Below are positions 55,422 to 62,505 of a stretch of 64,000 bases of DNA, piece after piece. The number at the start of each line of letters is the position of its first letter. The first letter of the stretch is position 1. This DNA comes from Vibrio gigantis (GTDB lineage: Bacteria > Pseudomonadota > Gammaproteobacteria > Enterobacterales > Vibrionaceae), in assembly GCF_024347515.1 (NCBI RefSeq), contig NZ_AP025494.1, forward strand, positions 1 through 64,000. The letters run 5' to 3'. The notes below the pieces were generated by a model. The model searched no databases, was not told the origin of the DNA, and was given only the letters and a program-made list of their open reading frames with translations. Made by a program: the position numbers and the translations under genes.

Positions 55422-57311
55422 ATGAATAAAAAACAGCTTGCTGCGGCCAATCTCGACTTCGATGTGTCATCAATCAAAGGGACGGATGGAAAATTAATCC
55501 CTAACTTAGGATGCGCGATAGAAATTGAGCAATGGTTGAAAAAACTGTCTCTCGCATGCGGGAGAAGGCACTCGAACAGAGCCTTACCTTATTTAGAAAA
55601 AGCGATAGATGTTATCTATTCTGAGGTTGAGGCGGAATTGTATCGCCAGTCGGGAAACAACAGTAGCGCCTACGAAGCTAGCGCAGTGACTAAGCATCCA
55701 GTATGGCAGTTTTTTGTAGAACGAGTGACGAAAAAGTTTGGTAGTGTCGTTAAGGTGATTCAACCACACCGCTCACCAACGGAATCTGTCCGTTCGAAAC
55801 TGATTAACCGTACTTTCTTCCAAATGCTGCATAACAAGCATGAAGTTTTGAAGCGTTCTCATAGCAGTATCTTAGCATCCGGTGAGCTTGGCCAAGCCAA
55901 GGTGGAAATTCTTGATGCGCAAGTTAATGCTTTGCGAGATGCCTACTTTAATCATGCCAAATGTAATGCTGAACTTTGGCCCGCTATCAATGATCTGTTC
56001 CAAAAAGGAAATACTCGCTCTGTTGAGGGCAAAGTAAACCTTGAAGACGGTTCACTGACATTTGAAGCCTCACAAGCACTATTTGCCGAAGCAAAAGTCG
56101 AGTTTGAAAAAACTTGGGACTTCGGAAAAATGAAAAACCAAATCAAAGCATCCGCTGAAATTGGTGCCCGTGAGAGCAGCAAGTTTAGTGCGAGCGCTAA
56201 AATCAATAAAGGCGCATTGGATGGCATTGGGCATAGCCGAGATCTTTTTAGTGGAAACAAAGAGAAAAGTACTAAATCTGAATTTGAGGTTAATAAGCTA
56301 ACAGGAAATGCTACTTATAGTATTGATGATTCGGTAGTAACAACTCAAGTTATACCGGGTATCGATTTAGAAATTGATGCGATGCTCGCTGCCGAAATGG
56401 GAATGAAGTTAACGGTCTCTCATGAACTTTCTGTGGCTGATTTTATGTCACTAAAGAACGAGGGGGAACTGTTTGTCGGTGCGACAGCAAAAGTTCAATT
56501 CACCGGTGCAATAAACAGTGCCAACATGTTTACTGAAAATGAAGTTATAAAAACAAAGCTTGGTGCAAGTGCCTTTGTGGGTGCTAAGGCTAGTGGAACA
56601 AGTACCTTTACCCTGAAAGCTCGCGGTATGAATATGTTGTCTGGTAGTGTGACTGGTTCTGCATCAGTTGGCTTGGGCGCATCTGCTGCTTTGGAAGCCA
56701 TTGTTAAAGGTTCTGGAGACTTCACATTTAAAGCGGGTGCAAGTGCAACAGTGGGGGCAGGTACTGGCTTAGAGTTTGGAACTATGGTTAACCCGATGCT
56801 ACTTAAGGTGTTGCTGTGGGATTCGTTTGGTAAGCACCTACGTTCGAAGCAGACTAAACGCAGAACGGGCATTAAGTACAACAGAAACGTTAACCAGGTG
56901 GCGGTGAGCCGTTGTGAAGAGAGCATCATGTCGTCGTTGAACATGATAGAAGCGGACTACCGAGTCTTAGCGGAAGAGATCTGGCGTATTCCAACTTTTA
57001 CCAACATGTCTACGAAGGATGAAGTCACCACGATGCATGATCGTATCGCTAGTCCTGATAGAAATGTTATGGATAAGTACCTAGAAACGCTTGGCGTCAA
57101 TGATGCTATCAATATGAGCCCTGAGGACATTACTCAAGCCGCTGTCGATATTGATAATCAAGCGCGCTTTAATCAATCGCAAAACATGCTTCTTAAGCAA
57201 GCGAAGAAAGCGGCTTCGAAGAGAGGAACTAAATCACTCTCTGGCGGACTGGCTTTAGCAGGAATGAATGTTATGAATCCAACAATGGGATTACTAGCCG
57301 TCAAACCTTAA
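55422..57311 (+). CDS. Unrecognised 629-aa protein closing the T6SS operon
   Basis: Begins 15 nt after the kinase-like gene and ends before a strong bidirectional terminator, so it belongs to the T6SS operon. Seen: an N-terminal helical region (~1-200) without signal peptide; alternating charged/Ala segments (~205-290); a ~200-residue Gly/Ala/Ser-rich beta-amphipathic region (~320-465, for example GASAFVGAKASGTSTFTLKA and GSASVGLGASAALEA); a basic patch KQTKRRTG; and a helical C-terminus ending with a hydrophobic LSGGLALAGMNVMNPTMGLL. Such composition is reminiscent of pore-forming or membrane-inserting proteins. It could be a T6SS effector or an accessory protein; no immunity gene follows it. 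No MIX or VgrG-related motif is seen. Confidence 0.55.
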   Translation: MNKKQLAAANLDFDVSSIKGTDGKLIPNLGCAIEIEQWLKKLSLACGRRHSNRALPYLEKAIDVIYSEVEAELYRQSGNNSSAYEASAVTKHPVWQFFVERVTKKFGSVVKVIQPHRSPTESVRSKLINRTFFQMLHNKHEVLKRSHSSILASGELGQAKVEILDAQVNALRDAYFNHAKCNAELWPAINDLFQKGNTRSVEGKVNLEDGSLTFEASQALFAEAKVEFEKTWDFGKMKNQIKASAEIGARESSKFSASAKINKGALDGIGHSRDLFSGNKEKSTKSEFEVNKLTGNATYSIDDSVVTTQVIPGIDLEIDAMLAAEMGMKLTVSHELSVADFMSLKNEGELFVGATAKVQFTGAINSANMFTENEVIKTKLGASAFVGAKASGTSTFTLKARGMNMLSGSVTGSASVGLGASAALEAIVKGSGDFTFKAGASATVGAGTGLEFGTMVNPMLLKVLLWDSFGKHLRSKQTKRRTGIKYNRNVNQVAVSRCEESIMSSLNMIEADYRVLAEEIWRIPTFTNMSTKDEVTTMHDRIASPDRNVMDKYLETLGVNDAINMSPEDITQAAVDIDNQARFNQSQNMLLKQAKKAASKRGTKSLSGGLALAGMNVMNPTMGLLAVKP

Positions 57312-57329
57312 TAACTAAGCTAAACAACT

Positions 57330-57363
57330 AAGAATGGCGGGATATCCCGCCATTCTTGATATT
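57330..57363. terminator. Bidirectional terminator between the T6SS operon and the AraC regulator
   Basis: A perfect palindrome, AAGAATGGCGGGAT (57330-57343) with its complement ATCCCGCCATTCTT (57344-57357). It lies 19 nt after the stop of the 629-aa gene and 20 nt before the stop of the convergent regulator gene. Confidence 0.85.
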
Positions 57364-57377
57364 GCTATAAGTCAAAC

Positions 57378-58346
57378 TTAATGTTGATACCTTTTTCGAT
57401 ATTCTAGCGGAGTCATATCCACAAACTTCTTAAACAACTCTCTAAAGTAACGAACATCTTCATATCCAACGACTCTAGAAATTTCCTCGACAGTTTGTTT
57501 GGTCGTTTCTAATTTATCTTTCGCTGCTGAAAGACGAATCTGTTGAATATACTGTATCGGTGTCTGTCCCGTTGCCAGTTTAAATCTGCGTTTCATTTGT
57601 CTTTCGCTCAAATGAATACGTTCACTTAACTCAAATACAGAAAACTGTAAGCTATGATGATTATGCATCCAGTCCTGCAACTGATGAATAAGAGCATCAC
57701 TGTGCTGACGATATGGGAGAAATTTTGCCAATGATTGTTGCTGCACTTTATCGGTATTGCCAAAAATATGCTGCTGGCATCTATCACGTACAGATAAACC
57801 AAACAATTGCTCCACGACGAACATCATGACGTCATTGTAGCCGTTGGTGCATGAGGTACAGTAATAATTTCCGTCACAGGTTACTTTTCTCTCAACACGC
57901 AACTTTGTATCGGGATACATATCTCGAAATAGGTTAGCGTAACGCCAGTGTGTTGTTGCATTTCGCTTAGAAAGTAAATTAGCTTTAGCTAACGCAAATG
58001 ATCCTGTACTAATAGAAATAATGGGGATATCTGTATCTGCAAAATCCTCTAACCACTTAAGCGCTTTCTCTGAACAGGCAGTCAGCTCGCTATCAGGCTC
58101 TCCCAAAGATCCTATCAGTAATATATCCGTACTTTTAATGCTCTCTATTTTTACTGTAGGAGTGAGAGTTATTCCTCCATGTGCAACAACAGGATTATTG
58201 TCCTGGGTTACGATATTAATTTCAGGGGGAGTGACCCCTGCAAGGTAAGCTGCTGTAGTCAACACTTCAATTGGCCCAGTAATTGAAGTGGCCACCCCCC
58301 CGGGAAATGCAAGCGCAGTTAAGGTTAGTTGTTTCATAAATACCAT
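57378..58346 (-). CDS. GlxA/FtrA-like AraC-family regulator with DJ-1/PfpI-type sensor domain
   Basis: 322 residues (ATG 58346; ATG 58337, MKQLTLTALAF, is an alternative start). The N-terminal ~185 residues form a DJ-1/PfpI fold (FPGGVATSITGPIEVL; DILLIGSLGEPDSE; ISISTGSFALAKANLL). The nucleophile position where PfpI enzymes have Cys reads Ser here (STGSFALA), so it senses rather than hydrolyses. The C-terminal AraC domain has two helix-turn-helix motifs (VFELSERIHLSERQMKRRF and VEEISRVVGYEDVRYFRELF). Convergent to the T6SS operon; a plausible regulator of the cargo, though its own targets are unknown. Confidence 0.85.
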   Translation of the reverse strand: MVFMKQLTLTALAFPGGVATSITGPIEVLTTAAYLAGVTPPEINIVTQDNNPVVAHGGITLTPTVKIESIKSTDILLIGSLGEPDSELTACSEKALKWLEDFADTDIPIISISTGSFALAKANLLSKRNATTHWRYANLFRDMYPDTKLRVERKVTCDGNYYCTSCTNGYNDVMMFVVEQLFGLSVRDRCQQHIFGNTDKVQQQSLAKFLPYRQHSDALIHQLQDWMHNHHSLQFSVFELSERIHLSERQMKRRFKLATGQTPIQYIQQIRLSAAKDKLETTKQTVEEISRVVGYEDVRYFRELFKKFVDMTPLEYRKRYQH

Positions 58347-58437
58347 TAATAATAGAAGGCTATGAAAACCATGTTAGTAAAGTCAATTATATGTGTCTGT
58401 ATTTTTACTTATTATAATCTAATGTAAGGCTACTTAT

Positions 58438-58620
58438 TCTACATTCGTTCAAGTTAAAGGTCCAAATTCACCGTACCACTGCGCACCGAGAGCCAAAAAA
58501 GACTCAATTGGAGGGTGTAAGTCTTTTGAATTGCATTGTAAAGAACAAATATAACATGGTGGTAAAGCTTATCATATTGATAATATAGAAGTTGCCACAC
58601 AAATGCTCTCTTTGAGGTGA
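58438..58620 (+). pseudogene. Relic of a colicin/pyocin-type HNH DNase C-terminus
   Basis: In one frame the sequence reads ...KGPNSPYHCAPRAKKDS, IGGCKSFELHCKEQI, stop (TAA 58552-58554), HGGKAYHIDNIEVATQ. This follows the HNH DNase C-terminus of E-group colicins and S-type pyocins (pattern GGR..FELHH...I..GG.VYD.DNI.V.TP..H). The second His of the HH pair is Cys, the stop splits the motif, and the final His block is missing. Only about 60 codons remain, with no receptor or translocation domains upstream. The frame ends at TGA 58618-58620. Confidence 0.7.
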
Positions 58621-58752
58621 GCACACAGCATCCTGATGGTTCAGACCTGATTTACTACCCTGAGAACCCTGAAAATGGAAAACCCGCAAGCATTGTAAGG
58701 GTAGTCAAGGAATGGTGTTTATCTCAGGGGGGGGCCTAGTTTCAAGAGCTAA
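58599..58752 (+). pseudogene. Relic of the cognate DNase-immunity gene (second half)
   Basis: The frame after TNALFEVST reads QHPDGSDLIYYPENPENG, KPASIVRVVKEWCLSQG, which carries the immunity-protein hallmark HPxGSDLIYYP and the VKEWR-type C-terminal helix. At G8 (58727-58734) the frame runs to TAG. With seven G it would end GGPSFKS and TAA 58750-58752, the normal family ending (PGFK). The first half of the gene is missing: it is fused directly to the DNase relic, so a deletion joined the toxin tail to mid-immunity. A hairpin (58790-58809) follows. Confidence 0.7.
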
Positions 58753-58789
58753 CTCTCTTTTTATTACAAGCAGCTTGTGCTTTCAGAGT

Positions 58790-58818
58790 AGGGAGCGAGG
58801 TAGCTCCCTTTGCAATTT
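58790..58818 (+). terminator. Hairpin after the immunity relic
   Basis: AGGGAGC (58790-58796) pairs with GCTCCCT (58803-58809), loop GAGGTA, followed by TTGCAATTT. It is a moderate terminator, probably that of the former toxin-immunity operon. Confidence 0.6.
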
Positions 58819-58874
58819 ATGCATAGAGTACCAATGTCAACGCCAGTTCAAATTGTCCATTAGTACACTGTAAA

Positions 58875-59014
58875 ATGATCAATCTTTATTGTTTTGTTTT
58901 CTTTTCTTTATCTTGGGGGTAACGAAGAGGAAAAATGATCAAACTTTACAGCTTAATGGTCAACTACAGCTTCAAAATGACACATTTCTGATCAATCTAT
59001 ATTGTCCGCCGACA
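58875..59014. repeat. Transposon end distal to tns, with dispersed TnsB-type sites
   Basis: Inverted relatives of the 18087-18146 repeats lie at 58875-58892 (ATGATCAATCTTTATTGT), 58934-58952 (AATGATCAAACTTTACAGC) and 58988-59005 (CTGATCAATCTATATTGT). The last merges with the terminal CCGCCGACA at 59014. A weaker copy may exist at 58955-58970. Spacing is irregular (~55-60 bp), unlike the tandem 20-bp array at the other end, just as Tn7's left and right ends differ. Confidence 0.85.
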
Positions 59015-59019
59015 CTTGT
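59015..59019. repeat. 5-bp target-site duplication, right copy (CTTGT)
   Basis: Matches 18073-18077 exactly and directly abuts the terminal ACA of the transposon. Confidence 0.9.
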
Positions 59020-59084
59020 GTCAACTTTTTGGGTAGGGACGCCCCCTCTTGAAACTTGAAAACCACTGTCATGAACTGTTCCAT
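59015..59084 (-). pseudogene. 5' part of the 55-codon gene split by the transposon
   Basis: ATG at 59084 has a full AAGGAGG Shine-Dalgarno (complement of 59091-59097) six bases upstream, overlapping the stop region of the lipoprotein gene, so the two were translationally coupled. This part encodes MEQFMTVVFKFQEGASLPKK and a few more residues, and then meets the transposon. The rest lies at 17975-18072. Confidence 0.75.
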
Positions 59085-59095
59085 ATTCGGCCTCC

Positions 59096-60100
59096 TTACT
59101 GCGTAGAAACTTTCGTATGCGAGTTTTTGTCTTTAGCTCGCTCAAGAATCTCAGTGACCGTCGAGTGATATTCTGACAAACTTTGACTGAATTGCTGTCC
59201 ATCAACCGGCTTAACGAAATAGTACACCGTGTCATTGTTACGCACTGCATTGATGTTAGGAATGTCCTGAGAATCAGCGATATATTCCTTCATCGGTAAA
59301 CTCATAAAAGTAGCGGTCGGGAGCTTAATAGAAGGGCTGGTGGATAAGCCATTGGCATTTACAAAGCCTGTTGTTTCAGCGTCGCTGTATTGCATGTGTG
59401 CTATCAGGCTACTGTAATAAGTAAATCTGACCGCGATGACATTTGTATCTGGGATCTGCTTTTTAAGGTCAGCATCGAACACGTCTGTACTGAAAGGTTC
59501 CGAAATAGACCGTACACCGACTCTCGTCCCTAAGAAGGCAGTGTCCACTCCTCTGAAATATATCGCTGCGTGGGAGTCCACGTTTGAATCAAGTGGATAC
59601 CCTTCAACACAAAGGCTTTCACCTCCATTGTATCTTTCATCGTAAAACTTCGAATCTGGCGACAATGGTTTTTTTGTAAAGGATTGAAGTGTGTCGAATG
59701 AAGGAACCATTACCTCATCCATTTTAGACATGACAACCTTACACATTTCATACTCGTCTAAGCCACTATAAGTATCAGCATCCAAGTACATAACTAGGTT
59801 TCTTCGATCCCAACCGTACTTTTGATCCGCTAGGATGGCCAATCCGAAACCCGTTGCCATAGAGCCCAATGGTAGCCCTAATAACGTAGACCCCACATAG
59901 CCACCGATTCCCACATCCGAAATTGCACCTTTAGGTAAGGTTTGGTCTTCGATGATCGTTCCACTTCCTGCTGAACGGGTAACTTGGAGCGCGATACTTG
60001 ATGTGCCTAATTTCGGTACTTCGTATTTTGCACTATTGGACGCACATGCATTCAAGAGTAAAGCGGCGGTAATGACTGATGCTGTTTTGAATAGGTCCAT
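59096..60100 (-). CDS. Lipoprotein of the conjugative element (~334 aa)
   Basis: Start ATG 60100 (MDLFKTASVITAALLLNAC) with AAGGAAG 8 nt upstream is preferred over 60121. Lipobox LNAC (Cys 19), +2 Ala, hence outer membrane. The mature part has a Gly-rich hydrophobic stretch (IGGYVGSTLLGLPLGSMATGFGLAIL, about 70-95) that may be membrane-inserted, and a globular beta-rich domain with DADTYSGLDEYEMCKVVM. No family is recognised. It was followed by the coupled 55-codon gene now split by the transposon. Confidence 0.55.
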   Translation of the reverse strand: MDLFKTASVITAALLLNACASNSAKYEVPKLGTSSIALQVTRSAGSGTIIEDQTLPKGAISDVGIGGYVGSTLLGLPLGSMATGFGLAILADQKYGWDRRNLVMYLDADTYSGLDEYEMCKVVMSKMDEVMVPSFDTLQSFTKKPLSPDSKFYDERYNGGESLCVEGYPLDSNVDSHAAIYFRGVDTAFLGTRVGVRSISEPFSTDVFDADLKKQIPDTNVIAVRFTYYSSLIAHMQYSDAETTGFVNANGLSTSPSIKLPTATFMSLPMKEYIADSQDIPNINAVRNNDTVYYFVKPVDGQQFSQSLSEYHSTVTEILERAKDKNSHTKVSTQ

Positions 60101-60204
60101 AATTCTGTCTTCCTTAGCCAAGTGAAACTGTATGAGTATTTATTAAATCTACTTACATTTATACATCATGAGCCGAAAAATACACAAAACCAGCCAATGA
60201 AAAC

Positions 60205-60229
60205 GGGGGGAAATGGGGGAAATGGGGGG
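60205..60229 (+). other. G-tract cluster upstream of the helicase gene
   Basis: Three G-runs of 6, 5 and 6 (60205-60210, 60215-60219, 60224-60229), separated by AAAT, in otherwise AT-rich intergenic DNA between divergent genes. Such a cluster could form a G-quadruplex (splitting one run), or act as a protein-binding site. No further support is available. Confidence 0.4.
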
Positions 60230-60374
60230 AAGCTTCGGATTATTTTCAAAATTAGTGACGGATGTCGAAACGATGTAACAAAGTGAATTTCCTTCGTTAA
60301 TTGAACTTTGTAGCTAAATAATCTCCTACTCTGATGTACATATTCAAATCCATGAAGCAGTACGAGTCACGTAT

Positions 60375-62222
60375 ATGTTAAATCAAGATCAACATCTTTG
60401 CGTTAATGCGGAAGGCCATATCATGGTTGTTGCATTGCCCGGTTCAGGTAAAACTGAAGTGTCAGTGCGTTATGCTGAACGGGTGCTTACCGATTCCGAG
60501 CTACACGCAATTGCCATGCTGACGTTCACAGATGCAGCGGCAACCAACTTAAAACGTAGGCTTAAGTCGACAATGCCAAGAAGTCAGACTCTTCGTGTAT
60601 TTCCAAGTACTTTTCATTCTATGGCTGTGCAGCTTTGGCGTCAGACGAACTCATATAAAACGATTGTTATGGGTGGACACTTAAACATCTATATTGAGCG
60701 AGCGATGCGTGCTTGTCATGTGGCGATGAGTTATGAGGAAGCAGAGAAAACGATAAGTACGATCGGACAGTATTTAACTATACCTCGCTCAGAATTCTCA
60801 TCTATCAAACTGAAACTTTTTGCAGCTTATGAAAGCATCATGCGAAAAGAGGGCAAAGTCGACCTAAATCAGATATCTCGCGACGTTATTCATGGTCTGC
60901 GAGATGGAACAATTCGACCACTGTCAGAAACTTTAGGCGTTACTCACATATGTGCTGATGAGTTTCAGGATTCCGACGATCTCCAATATATGTTTCTTTA
61001 CGAGCACGCTAAACGAGGTTGTTGCATCATGGTTGTTGGAGACGATGACCAATCAATCTATGCCTTTCGAAATGCAAGAGGGGTCGATAACTTCCGTAAC
61101 ATGCAAGCTGATCTAAACGCGAAAGCCTACAGTTTAAAAATTTGTTATCGATGTCCACCAGCAATACTGAATGTGGCCAACAACCTAATTCAACACAATG
61201 TAGAACGAATTCCAAAAGAATTAAGGTCACACGTAGAGGAGGGCGGTGTTGTCGATTGTCATGGTTTTAAGGATGAAGACCATCAAGTTGAAAGTGTTGT
61301 TGAAGGTATCCTTGCCGATCAAGGCGGGTGGGCGGTACTGGCTAGAACCAATAAAGAAATCGATACAGTTGAGCTGGAGTTGTCCAAACATAAAGTGAAA
61401 GTTAAGCGCCTCGGCGGTAAGAGCTTCTTTGAGTCAGCCGATGTGATTTGTTATATCAAGTTGATGTGGATGCTGACACACCGTAACAGTCGGTATCTAC
61501 AAGATTTCTTGGCTTACATGCATGAAGATGAGGTGATGATTGATATGGCGAAAAGTGCTAAATCAAATGGAATCGACTTTATTGGGACGGTAACCACCTT
61601 AACCCAAAGCCAATCATTGCTAATCCACACCCAATCAATTTTTGAAATGTTCATGCATGAAGGTGTCCCAAAAGAGCCAAGCAAAACGGTCAACGCCGAG
61701 TATCAACGAAAGATCATTTCAATGGTGATGGCGCAACGAAATATGAACTCTCCTGCGGCTCTTGGCGCAATGGCTGACATCCTAACCAAAACAGCTGCGT
61801 CACTTGGCAGTTTGGCTAAGGCCGCAGATCAGTTCCATGACCGGATAACCAAAATAAACGCTAAAAAGGCTGAAAAGATTGGCACAGATGAGGTAGTGAT
61901 CGCTACGTTGCATGGCTCTAAAGGACTAGAGTTTCCGAAAGTCGCGATATTGAGCTGTCAAGATGAAAGAATTCCGCAACCAGATAAAGATGGTTTAGGC
62001 GAAAAGCATTGGGAGGAAGAGCGTCGCTTGTTGTATGTGGGCATAACAAGAGCTGAGAAGTACTTGCGACTGTGTTTCTTCAAAGAGCAGTTGTCATTTT
62101 TGAGAGAGGCGGTTCCAGATCGAATTGAGTTGGCCGTACAACAGCGAAATGAAGAGCCAGATTCGGCATCTCAGGCAGAAAAACTACAACAGCTAAAAAA
62201 TGAGTTTTTGAACGCTTCTTAA
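60375..62222 (+). CDS. UvrD/Rep-like superfamily 1 DNA helicase (615 aa)
   Basis: All SF1A motifs are in order: Walker A ALPGSGKTE (~19-27), LTFTDAAATNLKRRL (Ia), ADEFQDSDDLQ (II), VVGDDDQSIYAFRNAR (III), LKICYRCPP (IV), ATLHGSKGLEFPKVAI (V), and EEERRLLYVGITRAEKYL (VI). Length is near the short end of UvrD-like enzymes. It unwinds DNA 3' to 5' with ATP and would serve plasmid replication, repair or transfer. It stands just upstream of the SSB-like gene, which has its own leader. Divergent from the lipoprotein gene. Confidence 0.9.
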   Translation: MLNQDQHLCVNAEGHIMVVALPGSGKTEVSVRYAERVLTDSELHAIAMLTFTDAAATNLKRRLKSTMPRSQTLRVFPSTFHSMAVQLWRQTNSYKTIVMGGHLNIYIERAMRACHVAMSYEEAEKTISTIGQYLTIPRSEFSSIKLKLFAAYESIMRKEGKVDLNQISRDVIHGLRDGTIRPLSETLGVTHICADEFQDSDDLQYMFLYEHAKRGCCIMVVGDDDQSIYAFRNARGVDNFRNMQADLNAKAYSLKICYRCPPAILNVANNLIQHNVERIPKELRSHVEEGGVVDCHGFKDEDHQVESVVEGILADQGGWAVLARTNKEIDTVELELSKHKVKVKRLGGKSFFESADVICYIKLMWMLTHRNSRYLQDFLAYMHEDEVMIDMAKSAKSNGIDFIGTVTTLTQSQSLLIHTQSIFEMFMHEGVPKEPSKTVNAEYQRKIISMVMAQRNMNSPAALGAMADILTKTAASLGSLAKAADQFHDRITKINAKKAEKIGTDEVVIATLHGSKGLEFPKVAILSCQDERIPQPDKDGLGEKHWEEERRLLYVGITRAEKYLRLCFFKEQLSFLREAVPDRIELAVQQRNEEPDSASQAEKLQQLKNEFLNAS

Positions 62223-62318
62223 CTCAAGGAAAAGTTAAACACTAAAAAAGCTGCGCTTAATTTACAAAAGTCTCCCGTTCTTGGGGTTTACTATAAGTGA
62301 TTTACCCGAGAAATTTTT

Positions 62319-62473
62319 TCACTTTTTTAAAGTGATACTTTTCTCCCTTAGTTGGAGAGCTAATAGCAATTCTCCCATAGATTTATTCTATGTCCCCAGT
62401 GACTTTTTTAAGTCATAAACCTGACCCTAAAGTGGGCTATAGATATCCCACTAGGGGATTACTCTATCTATAG
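62319..62473 (+). promoter_or_regulatory. Structured 5' leader of the SSB-like gene with possible pseudoknot
   Basis: The ~280-nt gap holds several RNA hairpins: TCACTTT/AAAGTGA (62319-62335), TGACTT/AAGTCA (62400-62415) and AGTGGG/CCCACT (62431-62436 with 62447-62452, extended by CCCT/AGGG). The loop of the last, CTATAGATA (62437-62445), is perfectly complementary to TATCTATAG at 62465-62473, about 32 nt before the ATG; that would make a pseudoknot near the ribosome site. T4 gene 32 mRNA, which also encodes a single-strand binding protein, uses a pseudoknot for self-repression; the parallel is inference. Confidence 0.45.
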
Positions 62474-62505
62474 TTCCACGTTATTTTATTAATGAGGAAT
62501 TAATT

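Larger units (their letters stand above)
18078..59014. mobile_element. Tn7-like transposon, 40.9 kb, carrying a complete type VI secretion system
   Basis: Both termini read TGTCGGCGGACAATA(A/T)AG (18 bp, one mismatch), in inverted orientation, and are flanked by the 5-bp repeat CTTGT. The tnsA-B-C-D-E block lies directly inside the 18078 end, which carries three tandem repeats. The 59014 end has dispersed copies. This equals Tn7's arrangement, where the tns genes adjoin the end with clustered TnsB sites. Cargo: an IS4-family element, a whole T6SS, an AraC-type regulator and a decayed DNase-immunity relic. Every tns gene is damaged (see separate entries), so self-transposition is probably lost. 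Joining the flanks restores a small gene of the conjugative element. Confidence 0.92.

Noticed and set aside
59015..59084. glmS-linked attTn7 site
   Set aside because: The flanks reconstruct a small gene of a conjugative element beside a lipoprotein gene; no glmS 3' end is seen.
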